A DNA stretch of 64,000 nucleotides from Parvularcula oceani (lineage in GTDB: Bacteria; Pseudomonadota; Alphaproteobacteria; Caulobacterales; Parvularculaceae): NCBI RefSeq assembly GCF_000733125.1, contig NZ_JPHU01000009.1:62001-126000 (forward strand). Reading direction: 5' to 3'. The first letter of the stretch is position 1, and every line of letters begins with the position of its first letter. Position numbers and translations under genes: made by a program. Positions 1 to 9,166 of this stretch are shown here, piece by piece. The notes beneath the pieces are model-generated. The model ran no database searches. It was not told where the DNA came from and was given only the letters and a program-made list of their open reading frames with translations.

Positions 1-820
1 CGACAACCTCACCGAATTTGAGGAACAGGCGCCCGTCGAAATGGTTGGGGACGAAGCCATTTTCATCGACGGGATATTTTTCGGGGCTCTCGCATCTACC
101 CGCGAGAAGATAGGTCATGTCGTCGGTGGACTGGCCGAGACCGGCATCGATAGCATGCTCTACACTTCTCATCCGATCCGCCGTCCGCCCCAGCGCCTCC
201 GCCGTCAGCAAATCCTGCTGTTCCAGCGCCGCCAGCAACGCCCTCACCCGCACCCGCTCGAAGCGTTCGTCTTCGTTGGAGGGGTCCTCCCGCACCGGCA
301 GGCCGTTCGCCTCGGCATAGGCCCGCGTCTCCGCCCGCCGCAGCCCCAGCATGGGGCGCAGGAGGCGGATGACTTCGCCCGGCCCCGAGGCGATGCCGCG
401 CTCCTTCGGCATTCCGGCGAGGCCTCTCCCGGCCCCGCGGCGCAGGCGCATGAAGACCGTCTCGGCCTGATCGTCGAGCGTGTGGCCGGTCGCGACGCGG
501 CGAATGTCCATCCGCTCGCAGGCCTCGCAGAGCAGGCGGTAGCGGGCGGTGCGGCCAGCGTCCTGAAGCCCGGTCTGCGGCTTGTCGCCTTCCCAATGGA
601 GGGTCTGGTGATCGACGTTGTGCGCCTCGCACCAGGCCTTCACGACGCGCGCGTCCTCGGCAGAGCCTTCGCGCAGGCCGTGATCCACCGTCAGCGCGAC
701 GACCGGCAGGCCGCGCGCGACGCAAGCCTGGAGGAGCGCGAAGCTGTCCGCGCCGCCAGAGACCGCGAGCGCCAGAGGCTCCTCGCCGAGCGGGTCCCAG
801 TCGAGCGCGAGTTCGGTCAT
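1..820 (-). CDS. tilS: tRNA(Ile)-lysidine synthase TilS (C-terminus cut by window edge)
   Basis: TilS attaches lysine to C34 of tRNA-Ile(CAU), using ATP, so that the tRNA reads AUA. The frame is open from the ATG at 820 to the window edge, so about 273 residues are seen and the C-terminal end is missing. The PP-loop motif SGGADS is at residues 21-26, followed by VVALTVDHGLREG and the family signature GHTLDDQAET. The ATG overlaps the cysS stop by 4 bases (ATGA), so the two genes are probably translationally coupled. The family call is firm; the length is unknown. Confidence 0.93.
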   Translation of the reverse strand, partial: MTELALDWDPLGEEPLALAVSGGADSFALLQACVARGLPVVALTVDHGLREGSAEDARVVKAWCEAHNVDHQTLHWEGDKPQTGLQDAGRTARYRLLCEACERMDIRRVATGHTLDDQAETVFMRLRRGAGRGLAGMPKERGIASGPGEVIRLLRPMLGLRRAETRAYAEANGLPVREDPSNEDERFERVRVRALLAALEQQDLLTAEALGRTADRMRSVEHAIDAGLGQSTDDMTYLLAGRCESPEKYPVDENGFVPNHFDGRLFLKFGEVV

Positions 821-2178
821 GCCCGCCGCCAGGTCGCGCCCTCCGGCCCGTCCTCGATGACGATGCCTTCGGCGGCGAGGCTGTCGCGGATCTCGTCTGC
901 CCGGGCGAAGTCGCGGGATTTGCGCGCCTCTGCCCGCTCTTTCAGCAGCGCGTCGATGCGGGCGTCGTCGCCGCCTTCGCCCTTGAACCAGGCGCCGGCC
1001 TCCATGCCGAAGAAGCCCATCAGGCGGCCGCCGGAGAGAAGGCCCGCCGCAGCCTCCGCATCGCCCTGCCCCGCCTTCTCGCGCAGCTCGTGCAGAGCGG
1101 CGAGCGCGGCGGGGGTGTTGAGGTCGTCGCGCAGGGCGTCGAGCACGGTTTCCGGCACGGCAGCGCCTTCGGCTGCGCCGTCCACCGCGCGGTAGAAGCG
1201 GTCGAGCTGGGTCCGCGCGCTGGTCAGAAGCTCTTCTGACCATTCGAGCGGCTGGCGGTATTGCGCGGAGAGGAGCGCGAAGCGGATTACCTCGCCGGGC
1301 CAGCTCTCCAGCAGCTCGCGCGGGGTGATGATGTTGCCGAGGCTCTTGGACATCTTGCCCTCGCCGAGGCGCAGCATGCCGTTATGGAGCCACACCCGCG
1401 CCAGCGGCACGCTGCTGAGATCCGCCGAGCAGCAGCTCTGCGCGATCTCGTTCTCGTGGTGGGGAAAGCGCAGATCCTGCCCGCCCATGTGAAGGTCGAT
1501 GGGCGCGCCGAGGACGGCGGCGATCATGGCCGAGCATTCGAGATGCCAGCCGGGCCGCCCGCGCGAGGCGCCCCAGTCCTCGGGCGCGTCCCAGCCGGGC
1601 TCGTCGTCTGCGCTCGGCTTCCACAGAACGAAGTCGGCCGGGTCGCGCTTATAGGGCGCGACTTCGACACGCGCGCCCGCCTCGATGGCGTCGCGGTCGA
1701 GCTTCGAGAGGCGTCCGTAATCGGGGAAGGAGCCGACATCGAAGAGGACGTGGCCCTCCGCCGCATAGGCGTGGCCGCGCGAGAGGAGCGTGCCGATCAG
1801 GGCCTGCATCTCCTCGATATGGCCCGTGGCGCGGGGCTCGATATCCGGGGGCAGGCAGCCGAGCGCGGCCATGTCGGCGTGATAGGCTCCGGTCGCCTCG
1901 TCCGTGACCACGCCGATCCCGACGCCGCGCGCCTTGGCGGCGGCCATGATCTTGTCGTCGATATCCGTGAGATTGCGGGCGTAGAGCACCGAATCGGCGC
2001 CGTATTCATGGCGCAGCAGGCGCACGGCGAGGTCAGCCGCGACCCCTGCCCGCGCATTGCCGATATGCGGCGCGGAATAGACCGTGGGTCCGCAGCAATA
2101 AACCGTCACCCGCGACGGGTCTGCGGGAGAGAAGACGGTCTTGCCGCCGGAATAGCTGTCGTGAAGCCTGATCGTCAT
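817..2178 (-). CDS. cysS: Cysteinyl-tRNA synthetase
   Basis: Class I aminoacyl-tRNA synthetase charging tRNA-Cys in the cytoplasm; 453 residues, the usual length for CysS. It shows the N-terminal CCGPTVYSAPHIGNAR block, which holds a zinc cysteine and the HIGH-type motif (HIGN), the zinc/cysteine-site segment WHLECSAM, and KMSKS in GEGKMSKSLGN. The frame is open further upstream to 2298, but homology begins at MTIRLHDS, so I use the ATG at 2178. It is divergent from folE with 167 bp between them and overlaps tilS downstream. Confidence 0.96.
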   Translation of the reverse strand: MTIRLHDSYSGGKTVFSPADPSRVTVYCCGPTVYSAPHIGNARAGVAADLAVRLLRHEYGADSVLYARNLTDIDDKIMAAAKARGVGIGVVTDEATGAYHADMAALGCLPPDIEPRATGHIEEMQALIGTLLSRGHAYAAEGHVLFDVGSFPDYGRLSKLDRDAIEAGARVEVAPYKRDPADFVLWKPSADDEPGWDAPEDWGASRGRPGWHLECSAMIAAVLGAPIDLHMGGQDLRFPHHENEIAQSCCSADLSSVPLARVWLHNGMLRLGEGKMSKSLGNIITPRELLESWPGEVIRFALLSAQYRQPLEWSEELLTSARTQLDRFYRAVDGAAEGAAVPETVLDALRDDLNTPAALAALHELREKAGQGDAEAAAGLLSGGRLMGFFGMEAGAWFKGEGGDDARIDALLKERAEARKSRDFARADEIRDSLAAEGIVIEDGPEGATWRRA

Positions 2179-2345
2179 GCGCTCGTCTGTGCCGCCGGGC
2201 GCGCGGGCGCGCAAGCATGCGGCACCCTTTCGCTTGTTCTGGCGGCATCCGGACCTAAGTAGTAGGTGCCTTCGGCCCCGGAAATGTGGCCGGGCCACCC
2301 CCTTATGCGCGAAGGTGTAATCGCGGCCCGAGAATAGGACAGACG

Positions 2346-2975
2346 ATGAGCGTCATTGCCTACGATACCGAGACCACGCGAGAGAGCGGCGGCGAGACCC
2401 ATGTCTCCAGCCGCCCGAGCCGCGCCGAGGCCGAAGCCGCCGTGCGCACGCTGATCCGCTGGGCCGGCGACGATCCTTCGCGCGAAGGCCTGATCGAGAC
2501 GCCCAAGCGCGTGGCCAAGGCCTATCGCGAATGGTTCGGCGGCTATGACGAAGACCCCGAGGCGATTCTCGCGCGGACCTTCGAAGAGGTCGAGGGCTAT
2601 GACGATATCGTCGTGCTGCGCGACATCCGGCTCGAATCGACCTGCGAGCATCACATGGCCCCGATCATCGGCAAGGCGCACATCGCCTATCTGCCGGACC
2701 GGAAAGTGGTCGGGATTTCCAAGCTCGCGCGCCTCGTCGACGCCTATTCCAAGCGCCTTCAGGTGCAGGAGAAGATGACAGCGCAGATCGCCGACACGCT
2801 GCAAAAGGTTCTTCAGCCCAGGGGCGTCGCTGTGATGATCGAGGCCGAGCACCAGTGCATGTCCACGCGCGGCGTGCACAAGCACGGCGTCGACACGCTG
2901 ACGACGCGCTTCACCGGCGCCTTCGAGGAAGACCCGGCGCTCGAAGCGCGCTTCATGCGGCTGATCGGCCGCTGA
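2346..2975 (+). CDS. folE: GTP cyclohydrolase I
   Basis: FolE converts GTP to 7,8-dihydroneopterin triphosphate, the first step of folate/pterin synthesis. The 209-residue protein carries the zinc ligands in STCEHHMAP (Cys100, His103) and QCMSTRG (Cys171), plus the conserved run [19 protein letters not shown]. The frame is open upstream, but the ATG at 2346 preceded by AGGA matches the expected N-terminus. The stop overlaps the hisI ATG (TGATG), so folE and hisI form an operon. The pab operon at 39.7-43.5 kb supplies the other half of folate precursor synthesis. Confidence 0.96.
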   Translation: MSVIAYDTETTRESGGETHVSSRPSRAEAEAAVRTLIRWAGDDPSREGLIETPKRVAKAYREWFGGYDEDPEAILARTFEEVEGYDDIVVLRDIRLESTCEHHMAPIIGKAHIAYLPDRKVVGISKLARLVDAYSKRLQVQEKMTAQIADTLQKVLQPRGVAVMIEAEHQCMSTRGVHKHGVDTLTTRFTGAFEEDPALEARFMRLIGR

Positions 2976-3364
2976 TGAAGGCCACCGATGCCAGCATCGA
3001 GGAGACGCGCAGCTTCGCGCCGCGCTTCGATGCGGACGGCCTCGTGCCGGTGATCGCGCAGGATGCCGAAAGCGGCGCGGTCCTGATGCTGGCCTATGCG
3101 AACGAAGAGGCGCTCGACCTGACCCTGCGCACGAAAGAGGCGCACTACTGGTCGCGCTCGCGGGGGGAAATCTGGCGCAAGGGCGCCACCTCCGGGCATA
3201 CGCAGACGGTGCAGGCGGTCCTTCTCGACTGCGATCAGGACGCGGTCCTCTACCGCGTGCATCAGCAGGGACCCGCCTGTCACACGGACAGGGCGACCTG
3301 CTTCTACCGCGAAGCCCAGCGCGGCGAAGACGGCGTTCAGCTTCGATTCACGCAAGGCGCTTAG
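2975..3364 (+). CDS. hisI: Phosphoribosyl-AMP cyclohydrolase
   Basis: HisI opens the purine ring of phosphoribosyl-AMP in histidine synthesis. At 129 residues it is the stand-alone form, without the HisE pyrophosphohydrolase domain. Diagnostic stretches are MLAYANEEAL, HYWSRSRGEIWRKGATSGH and the metal-binding DCDQDAVLYRV and GPACHT blocks. The start ATG overlaps the folE stop. The folE-hisI pairing is seen in other alphaproteobacteria. Confidence 0.95.
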   Translation: MKATDASIEETRSFAPRFDADGLVPVIAQDAESGAVLMLAYANEEALDLTLRTKEAHYWSRSRGEIWRKGATSGHTQTVQAVLLDCDQDAVLYRVHQQGPACHTDRATCFYREAQRGEDGVQLRFTQGA

Positions 3365-3387
3365 GGTCCTCCTCCGGAGGGACCGCC

Positions 3388-3861
3388 ATGACGAGAGCTG
3401 CGATTGCGGCGCCTGCCGCAAGTCCGGGCGAGATACGCCTGCAGGCGCGATTCTGGCGCTGCCCCTTCGCGGTGGCCGCGGCTGCGGTCCTGACCGGCCA
3501 GCTGGTCCTTCTCGCCTTCGCCTCGCTCGGCGGGACGGCCTTTCCCTTCGACAAGACGCTGCCGCTGACCGCTCTTGCGGCGATGATGCTGGCGGCGGGC
3601 ACCTGGCCGAACTGGAACTTCCTGTGGGTGACGCCCGAAGGGATCGAGCAGCAGGCGGGGCTGACCGGGTTCGAGGTCCGCTGGTCGCATGTCAAGCATG
3701 TCCGCCCGCTCGACGGCGCGGTCGAGCTGCGCTGCATCACCGGACGCCAGCTGGGCCGGAGATCGGTCCGCACGGTGCGCCTGCTCAACCGCTACGACAT
3801 GGACGCCGAGAGCTTCGGCGAGATGATCGAGGCGGCCTGGCTCGACGCCCGGCGCGGCTGA
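3388..3861 (+). CDS. Small membrane protein with PH-like C-terminal part, function unknown
   Basis: 157 residues. Two hydrophobic segments (about residues 27-49 and 57-78) flank a short loop, followed by a soluble half with a beta-rich pattern (LWVTPEGIEQQ, EVRWSHVKHV, VELRCITG). The layout of two membrane helices plus a small beta domain recalls DUF2244 and bacterial PH-like proteins, but I do not recognise it firmly. It follows hisI by 23 bases and may be cotranscribed with folE-hisI. It ends 2 bases before the convergent acyl-CoA synthetase stop. Function unknown. Confidence 0.7.
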   Translation: MTRAAIAAPAASPGEIRLQARFWRCPFAVAAAAVLTGQLVLLAFASLGGTAFPFDKTLPLTALAAMMLAAGTWPNWNFLWVTPEGIEQQAGLTGFEVRWSHVKHVRPLDGAVELRCITGRQLGRRSVRTVRLLNRYDMDAESFGEMIEAAWLDARRG

Positions 3862-3863
3862 CC

Positions 3864-5573
3864 TCAGGCGGAGAGGTGCGGCGGGTGTTCCAGCGCGAAG
3901 GCGCGGGTCGCCCGCTTGTCGATCTTGCCCGTATTCCCGCGCGGCAGCGGCGCCGGTGACAGCCACAGGCGCTCGGGCACCTTGAACGAGGCCAGCTCTT
4001 TCGCGACGCCGGCCCGAACCGCTTCGAGATCGGCGTCGCCGCCTCTGGACCAGATGGCCGCGCCGACCCGCTCCCCGAGCGTTTCGTCGGGCACGGCGAA
4101 GACCGTGGCTTCGTTGACGCCCGGCTGCGCCAGGAGCGCGTTCTCGACCTCGAGGCAGGAGACGTTCTCGCCGCCGCGGATGATGAGGTCCTTCACCCGG
4201 TCGACGATGAACAGGAAGCCGTCCTCGTCGAGATAGCCGAGATCGCCCGTGCGGAACCAGCCATCCTCGTAGAAGGCGGCGCGCGTCGCCTCTTCGTCGG
4301 CGAGATAGGCGCGGAAGGTGATCGGGCCGCGCACGCAGATCTCTCCGGTCTGCCCCGTCGGCAGGCGCTCGCCATCCTCGGAGAAGGCTGCCATCTCGGT
4401 GACGGGCTTGAGCACCCGGCCGGTGGCCGAGGGGCGCAGATCGTAGTCGGACAGGGTGATATGCGTGCCCATGGCATTGGTCTCGGTGAGGCCATAGCCC
4501 GAAGACGCGCCGACTTCCGGCGCCTTCTCGCGATGGCGCTCGCGCTGCGTCTCGGGACGCTTGGCCCCGCCGGTCGTGATGTCGACCAGCGTGTCGAGAT
4601 CGCCGGGCTCCGCCGCCTCGATTAGCTCGTGCGCCATGGTGGGCACGCCGGTGAAATTGGTGATCTTCTCCTCGCGGATCAGGCGCAGCGCCTCTTCGGC
4701 GTCCCAGCGATACATGAAGACGATCTTCCGCCCCGTCAGATAGGACAGGAGGAAGACCGAATGCGACGCGGTGACGTGGAAGAGCGGCAGGGCGAGCAGC
4801 ATTGCCGGGTTCTCCGGCACGAAGGTGTGCTCGGGCCGCAGGCGCTGGACGATCTGGAGCTGGAAGGACCAGGACAGGATCGCGCTGACGACGCCCCTGT
4901 GCGTGAGAAGCGCGCCCTTGGGCTTTCCGGTCGAGCCGGAGGTGAAGAGGAGGCAGAAATCGGAATCGGGATCTATGGGCGTGGCCGGCGGCTGGTCCGA
5001 AAGGGTCTCGTCGGAGACGATGTCCTCGATGCGGTGATCGGCCTCCGGCACCTCCTCGCGCGCGCCGATCAGGGTCAGGCCGAGCTCTTCCTTGCAGGGC
5101 AGGATATGCGCTGCCCGCTTGGCGTCCACCACGACGAATTTCGCCTCGGACCGCACGAGGCCCTCGCGCAGCTCGCCCGGCTGCCACCAGGCATTGAGCG
5201 GCACGACGCAGGCGCCGGTGGCGATGATGCCGAGATAGGCGATGCACCATTCGGGATAGTTGCGCATGGCGATGGCGGCCCGGTGCCCTGGGCCGACGCC
5301 CTGCTGGCCCAGCCAGTCGGCGAAGCGCATGGCCCGCGTCCACACCTCGCCCACCGTCAGCCGCTGGTCGCCATAGACCAGAAGCTCCTGATCGGCGTTC
5401 TCGGCCGTGCGGACGGCCAGCACCTCCCTCAGGGACAGCGAGGACATGGCGAAGAGGCGGTCATACCGCACGCCCCGCACCTCGCCAGGGACGACCGAAT
5501 ATATGCCGCCCTCGGCCAGCAGCGCGTCGGCCGCCTCATCGATCTCGGCCAGGGTGAAGGGGGCGATCGTCAT
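3864..5573 (-). CDS. AMP-dependent acyl-CoA synthetase/ligase (ANL family)
   Basis: 569 residues with all core ANL motifs: the phosphate loop TSGSTGKPKG (211-220), GYGLTETNAMG (A5), TGDLGYLDEDGF (A7), DRVKDLIIRGGENVS (A8) and the C-terminal catalytic lysine in PRGNTGKIDKR. It should activate a carboxylic acid through an acyl-adenylate to a CoA thioester. The substrate cannot be read from sequence; medium/long-chain fatty acid or aryl acid are both possible. It is monocistronic, divergent from the inositol-phosphatase gene and convergent with the membrane protein at 3388. Confidence 0.88.
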   Translation of the reverse strand: MTIAPFTLAEIDEAADALLAEGGIYSVVPGEVRGVRYDRLFAMSSLSLREVLAVRTAENADQELLVYGDQRLTVGEVWTRAMRFADWLGQQGVGPGHRAAIAMRNYPEWCIAYLGIIATGACVVPLNAWWQPGELREGLVRSEAKFVVVDAKRAAHILPCKEELGLTLIGAREEVPEADHRIEDIVSDETLSDQPPATPIDPDSDFCLLFTSGSTGKPKGALLTHRGVVSAILSWSFQLQIVQRLRPEHTFVPENPAMLLALPLFHVTASHSVFLLSYLTGRKIVFMYRWDAEEALRLIREEKITNFTGVPTMAHELIEAAEPGDLDTLVDITTGGAKRPETQRERHREKAPEVGASSGYGLTETNAMGTHITLSDYDLRPSATGRVLKPVTEMAAFSEDGERLPTGQTGEICVRGPITFRAYLADEEATRAAFYEDGWFRTGDLGYLDEDGFLFIVDRVKDLIIRGGENVSCLEVENALLAQPGVNEATVFAVPDETLGERVGAAIWSRGGDADLEAVRAGVAKELASFKVPERLWLSPAPLPRGNTGKIDKRATRAFALEHPPHLSA

Positions 5574-5602
5574 GCGTCCGGTCCTCTTTGCGCCGAAGCT
5601 GT

Positions 5603-5617
5603 ATAGGCCAAGCCTAT
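5603..5617. repeat. Short perfect inverted repeat between divergent genes
   Basis: ATAGGC, loop CAA, GCCTAT: 6-bp arms in the 134-bp gap between the acyl-CoA synthetase (leftward) and the suhB-like gene (rightward). It lies about 30 bp from the synthetase start, where an operator could sit. No regulator gene is adjacent. Confidence 0.35.
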
Positions 5618-5707
5618 CCGGTTCGCTACCGCTGCGGGCACGCTCCGGCTTGCGCGGTTCGCAGACATGCCTATTGTCCGCCGCCCCGACCGCGAGAAGC
5701 TTTCCCG

Positions 5708-6499
5708 ATGCCGCATCTGTCTCCCCTCCTCAATGTCATGACCAGCGCCGCGCGCGACGCGGCCCGGGTCCTGCGCCGCGACTTCTTCGAGGTCGAAGCG
5801 CTGCAGGTCCGCCGCAAGGGCGCGGCCGACTTCGTCACCAAGGCCGATGTCGCCGCGGAGGACGCCATTCTCCGCTCGCTGCAGAAGGCGCGTCCGAAAT
5901 ACGGCTTCCTCCTCGAGGAGCGCGGCGAGATCGAGGGGACGGACAATTCGAACCGCTTCATCGTCGACCCGCTCGATGGGACCACGAACTTCCTTCACGG
6001 CATTCCCCAGTTCTGCATCTCGATCGCGCTGGAGCGCGACCGCGAGCCCTATGCGGGCGTGGTTTTCTCTCCGATCACGGATGAGATGTTCTATGCCGAG
6101 AAGGGATCGGGCGCCTATCTGAACGACAAGCGCATCCGCGTCTCCGGCCGGACCGACCTGTCCGAGGCGCTTTTCGGCTGCGGCTTTCCCTTCAAGGGGC
6201 GGCCCGGCCGCGAGCGCGCGCTGCGCGAGGCTGATCTCGTGCTCGACGAGACGGCCGGCGTGCGCCGCTTCGGCTCCGCCGCCTACGATCTGTGCATGGT
6301 GGCGACCGGGCGGCTGGACGCCTATTGGGAACGCAACATCCAGCCCTGGGACATTGCGGCGGGCATCGTCATCGCGCGCGAGGCGGGCGGCCAGGTCACC
6401 ACGATCGAGGAGGACGGCAAGCGCCCCCATCTCGAAGGAAACGTTCTGGCCACGAACCATGTCCTGCACGAGGACGCGCGGCGCATCCTGGCGTTCTGA
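5708..6499 (+). CDS. suhB: Inositol monophosphatase family protein (SuhB-like)
   Basis: 263 residues, Mg-dependent phosphatase fold. Metal ligands are visible in FLLEERGE (EE pair), FIVDPLDGTTNFLHG (DPLDGT) and the C-terminal WDIAAG. The family hydrolyses inositol 1-phosphate; SuhB in E. coli also joins rRNA antitermination complexes. The frame is open further upstream to 5588, but conservation starts at MPHLSPLLNVM, so I take the ATG at 5708. It ends 3 bp before the convergent glnD stop. Confidence 0.9.
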   Translation: MPHLSPLLNVMTSAARDAARVLRRDFFEVEALQVRRKGAADFVTKADVAAEDAILRSLQKARPKYGFLLEERGEIEGTDNSNRFIVDPLDGTTNFLHGIPQFCISIALERDREPYAGVVFSPITDEMFYAEKGSGAYLNDKRIRVSGRTDLSEALFGCGFPFKGRPGRERALREADLVLDETAGVRRFGSAAYDLCMVATGRLDAYWERNIQPWDIAAGIVIAREAGGQVTTIEEDGKRPHLEGNVLATNHVLHEDARRILAF

Positions 6500-6502
6500 G
6501 GA

Positions 6503-9166
6503 TCAGTCCTCGGTCAGGACCCGGGTGAGCTGCCGCCGGATCGCCTCGATCCGGCGCGGGTCGTCGATCCCGCGGCCCGGCGCGTCCTGGAGGTAGAAGG
6601 TGTCCACCGCCCGCTCGCCATAGGTCGCGACATAGGCGAGGCGGATCGTCACCCCGATCTCCTCCAGCGCTGTCGCGAGCAGGAAGAGGAGGCCGGGCCG
6701 GTCCAGGCCCTCCGCCTCCACGATCAGGTCGTCGGGCGAGACATCGGCGAAGACCCGCACGACCGGCTCCACATCGAAGACCTTGCGGCGGTCCGCGATG
6801 CCGGGCGGCGGAAGCTGCGGCTCGGGCGCCTGCTTCGCGGCCAGCGCCTTGAAGCGGCGGGCCAGGCGGTCGGCCTCGTCCTGCTCGACCCGCATGGGTT
6901 CCGGCGGCGTTCCCGGCCGCATGACCTCGAGGATCGTCACGGCGCGGTCCGTGCCCCCGCCGGGCGCCCGCAGCGGAAAGGCCGCCGCCCCCCACACCGT
7001 GCCGCCCGCCTCGGCCACGAGGCCTGAGAGGTCGGCGAAAAGGCCGGGCCGATCCTCCGCATAGACGATCACTTCCACCGTCCCGTCCGGCTGCGGGGTG
7101 ACGCAGGCGGCATGATGCTCGCCCTCCCGGTCGGCCGCGGTGACCAGCGCGGCGAGCCGCGCGGCGGCGCCCGGAGAGGCCATGGACCAGAAATCCGGGC
7201 GGGTGCGGGCGAAGAACGCATCCTGCGCCTGCTCGTCCAGATCCTCCATCCCCTCGCGCGCTTCGGCCCGGAGCGCTTCGGACCGTTCGGCGAGGAATGC
7301 CAGGAAGCCGCTCTCGCCGCCGGCGAGATAGGCCCGGCATTCCTCGACCAGCAGGCGGACATCGCGGTTGTTGTAGGCCTGCCAGGATCCCACGCCCGCC
7401 GTGCGGTGGCGGCAGGCCGTCATGACCGAAAGCTGATCGAGCCGCTCTCGCGTGCCGACCACTCCGGCAACGCCCCCCACGACGAAGCTCTCGGTCACGT
7501 TGCGGCGCGCCGCGGTGCGCGCCAGCAGGTCCCGCTGCGTGACGAGGAAGACCACGTCCGCGGCTTCTTCCGCGCCGAGGAGGCGCTTGGCCTGCCCGCC
7601 GACGCGGCGGCGCAGGCGGCTTTCGCTGCGCCGCGGCAGGCCCGCGATCGTCTCCTGCAGGAGAAGCGCGAGAACGACCGGCACGGGATCGAGCTCCCGC
7701 GCCAGCGGCTGGGTCAGGGGGAAGCTGCCATCGTCCCGGCCCGCCCGCAGCGCGGCGAAGATTCCGATCGAGCGCAGGACGTGCTCGTCCAGCGTGTAGC
7801 GGCGGAACAGTCCGTATTCGGCCTTGCCGATGATCGCGCCATAGGCGGGCAGGTAGCGGCCGAGAAGGCCGCATTCGGTCATCCGCCGCAGCACGCGCTC
7901 GAGGTCGCCGCTGTCGCGGATGATCGCCTTGAAGATATCCGCGAGACCGGGATCGATACGCTCCGCCCGCCCCACTCTCCGCGCGACGCGCACCGCCGTT
8001 TGCAGCGTGCTCGGATGCAGGCGGATGTCCTGCCGCCCCGAGACGAGGAAGAGCGAGAAGAGATCGCGCACGGTCACCGAATCGGGGTCGGCGAAGGTCA
8101 GCCGCTCGCCCCGCCGGACGAGGTTCGGCATGCCGCCGAAGCCTCGCTCCTGCGTCAGGCGCGAGGCCGCTTCGGCGAAGCGGCGCGACATGGTGGATTT
8201 GAGCGCCTTCTCCTCGAGCATCGCGCAGGCCGAGCCCGTCAGCCGCCCGACTTCCCGCGCATTGAGGAAATAGTGCTTCATCAGCCGCTCGACGGCAGGC
8301 GCGCTGCGCCGTCCCTTATAGCCCAGGCGCTCGGCGAGCGCGGGCTGGACGGGGAAGCTGAGGCGGTCATCCGCCCGCCCGTGAAGGTCGTGAAGATGAA
8401 CCCTGATCGACCAGAGGAAATCCTGCACCCGCGAAAGGCGCCGCGCCTCGGTCTCGGTGAAGAGCCCGGGCGTCGTCATCTCCTGGACCGGCGCGGCCTC
8501 CGCCCCCTGCGCATAGCGGTCGAGCCAGTGGAGGAGGTCGAGATCGCGCATCCCCCCCTTCCCTTCCTTCACGTCGGGCTCGATCTCGTAGCGCGAAGCG
8601 CCCGTGCGCGCGTGCCGCTCGTCCCGTTCGGCGAGCTTGGCCTCGATGAATTCCGGCACGCTGCGGCCGCGCAGGCGCTCGAAGCGGGACCGGAATTCGG
8701 CGAAGAGCCCGGCCTCGCCGCAGAGGAACCGCCCGTCGAGAAAGGCGGTGCGGCAGGTCAGGTCCTCTGCTGCGGCCCTGGCCGCCGATTGCGGATCGTG
8801 CACGGCTTGGGACAGCGGCAGCCCGCTATCCCAGAGCGGGTAGAGGATGCGCTGAGCGGCCTCGTCCCCGCCCCGTCCGGTGAGGATCAGGAGGTCGATG
8901 TCGGAATGCGGGGCGAGGCGTCCGCGGCCATAGCCGCCGGTGGCGACGAGGCAGACCTCCGCCCCCTGACGGGTTTCCTGCAGGAGAAGGCACAGCGCCT
9001 CGTCGACGGCGGCGCAGAGGCCTTCGGCGATCACCGAGCCGCGCCTGGTCTTGGCGAAGAGGGATTTGCGCGTGCGCTCGAAATGCTCGGCGATCAGCGC
9101 GCCGGCGCGGCCCGTCGCCGCCGCTTCGGCCATGGCCTCGGACAAGGGCACGGCCGTCTCGCTCAC
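6503..9166 (-). CDS. glnD: GlnD: PII uridylyltransferase with a degenerate uridylyl-removing (HD) domain
   Basis: 887 residues, full family length. The nucleotidyltransferase site is intact: [17 protein letters not shown] at 77-93 with the two aspartates. Two C-terminal ACT domains are recognisable ([15 protein letters not shown] and [14 protein letters not shown]), the glutamine-sensing part. The HD phosphohydrolase part is not canonical. Where GlnD usually has LFHDIAKG, this protein has LLLQETIAG (Gln504-Glu505). The following DHS histidine is replaced (PRRSESRL), QHLLM is QRDLLA, and the usual TVADIRA aspartate is lost (TACRHRTAG). GTG start, GTGA overlap with mutS. UTase activity is expected; UR activity is doubtful. 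Confidence 0.93.
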   Translation of the reverse strand: MSETAVPLSEAMAEAAATGRAGALIAEHFERTRKSLFAKTRRGSVIAEGLCAAVDEALCLLLQETRQGAEVCLVATGGYGRGRLAPHSDIDLLILTGRGGDEAAQRILYPLWDSGLPLSQAVHDPQSAARAAAEDLTCRTAFLDGRFLCGEAGLFAEFRSRFERLRGRSVPEFIEAKLAERDERHARTGASRYEIEPDVKEGKGGMRDLDLLHWLDRYAQGAEAAPVQEMTTPGLFTETEARRLSRVQDFLWSIRVHLHDLHGRADDRLSFPVQPALAERLGYKGRRSAPAVERLMKHYFLNAREVGRLTGSACAMLEEKALKSTMSRRFAEAASRLTQERGFGGMPNLVRRGERLTFADPDSVTVRDLFSLFLVSGRQDIRLHPSTLQTAVRVARRVGRAERIDPGLADIFKAIIRDSGDLERVLRRMTECGLLGRYLPAYGAIIGKAEYGLFRRYTLDEHVLRSIGIFAALRAGRDDGSFPLTQPLARELDPVPVVLALLLQETIAGLPRRSESRLRRRVGGQAKRLLGAEEAADVVFLVTQRDLLARTAARRNVTESFVVGGVAGVVGTRERLDQLSVMTACRHRTAGVGSWQAYNNRDVRLLVEECRAYLAGGESGFLAFLAERSEALRAEAREGMEDLDEQAQDAFFARTRPDFWSMASPGAAARLAALVTAADREGEHHAACVTPQPDGTVEVIVYAEDRPGLFADLSGLVAEAGGTVWGAAAFPLRAPGGGTDRAVTILEVMRPGTPPEPMRVEQDEADRLARRFKALAAKQAPEPQLPPPGIADRRKVFDVEPVVRVFADVSPDDLIVEAEGLDRPGLLFLLATALEEIGVTIRLAYVATYGERAVDTFYLQDAPGRGIDDPRRIEAIRRQLTRVLTED

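Noticed and set aside
3361-5343. 660-codon minus-strand frame across the acyl-CoA synthetase and membrane protein genes
   Set aside because: It overlaps the true synthetase in another frame and is dominated by Arg/Pro/Ala, without motifs.
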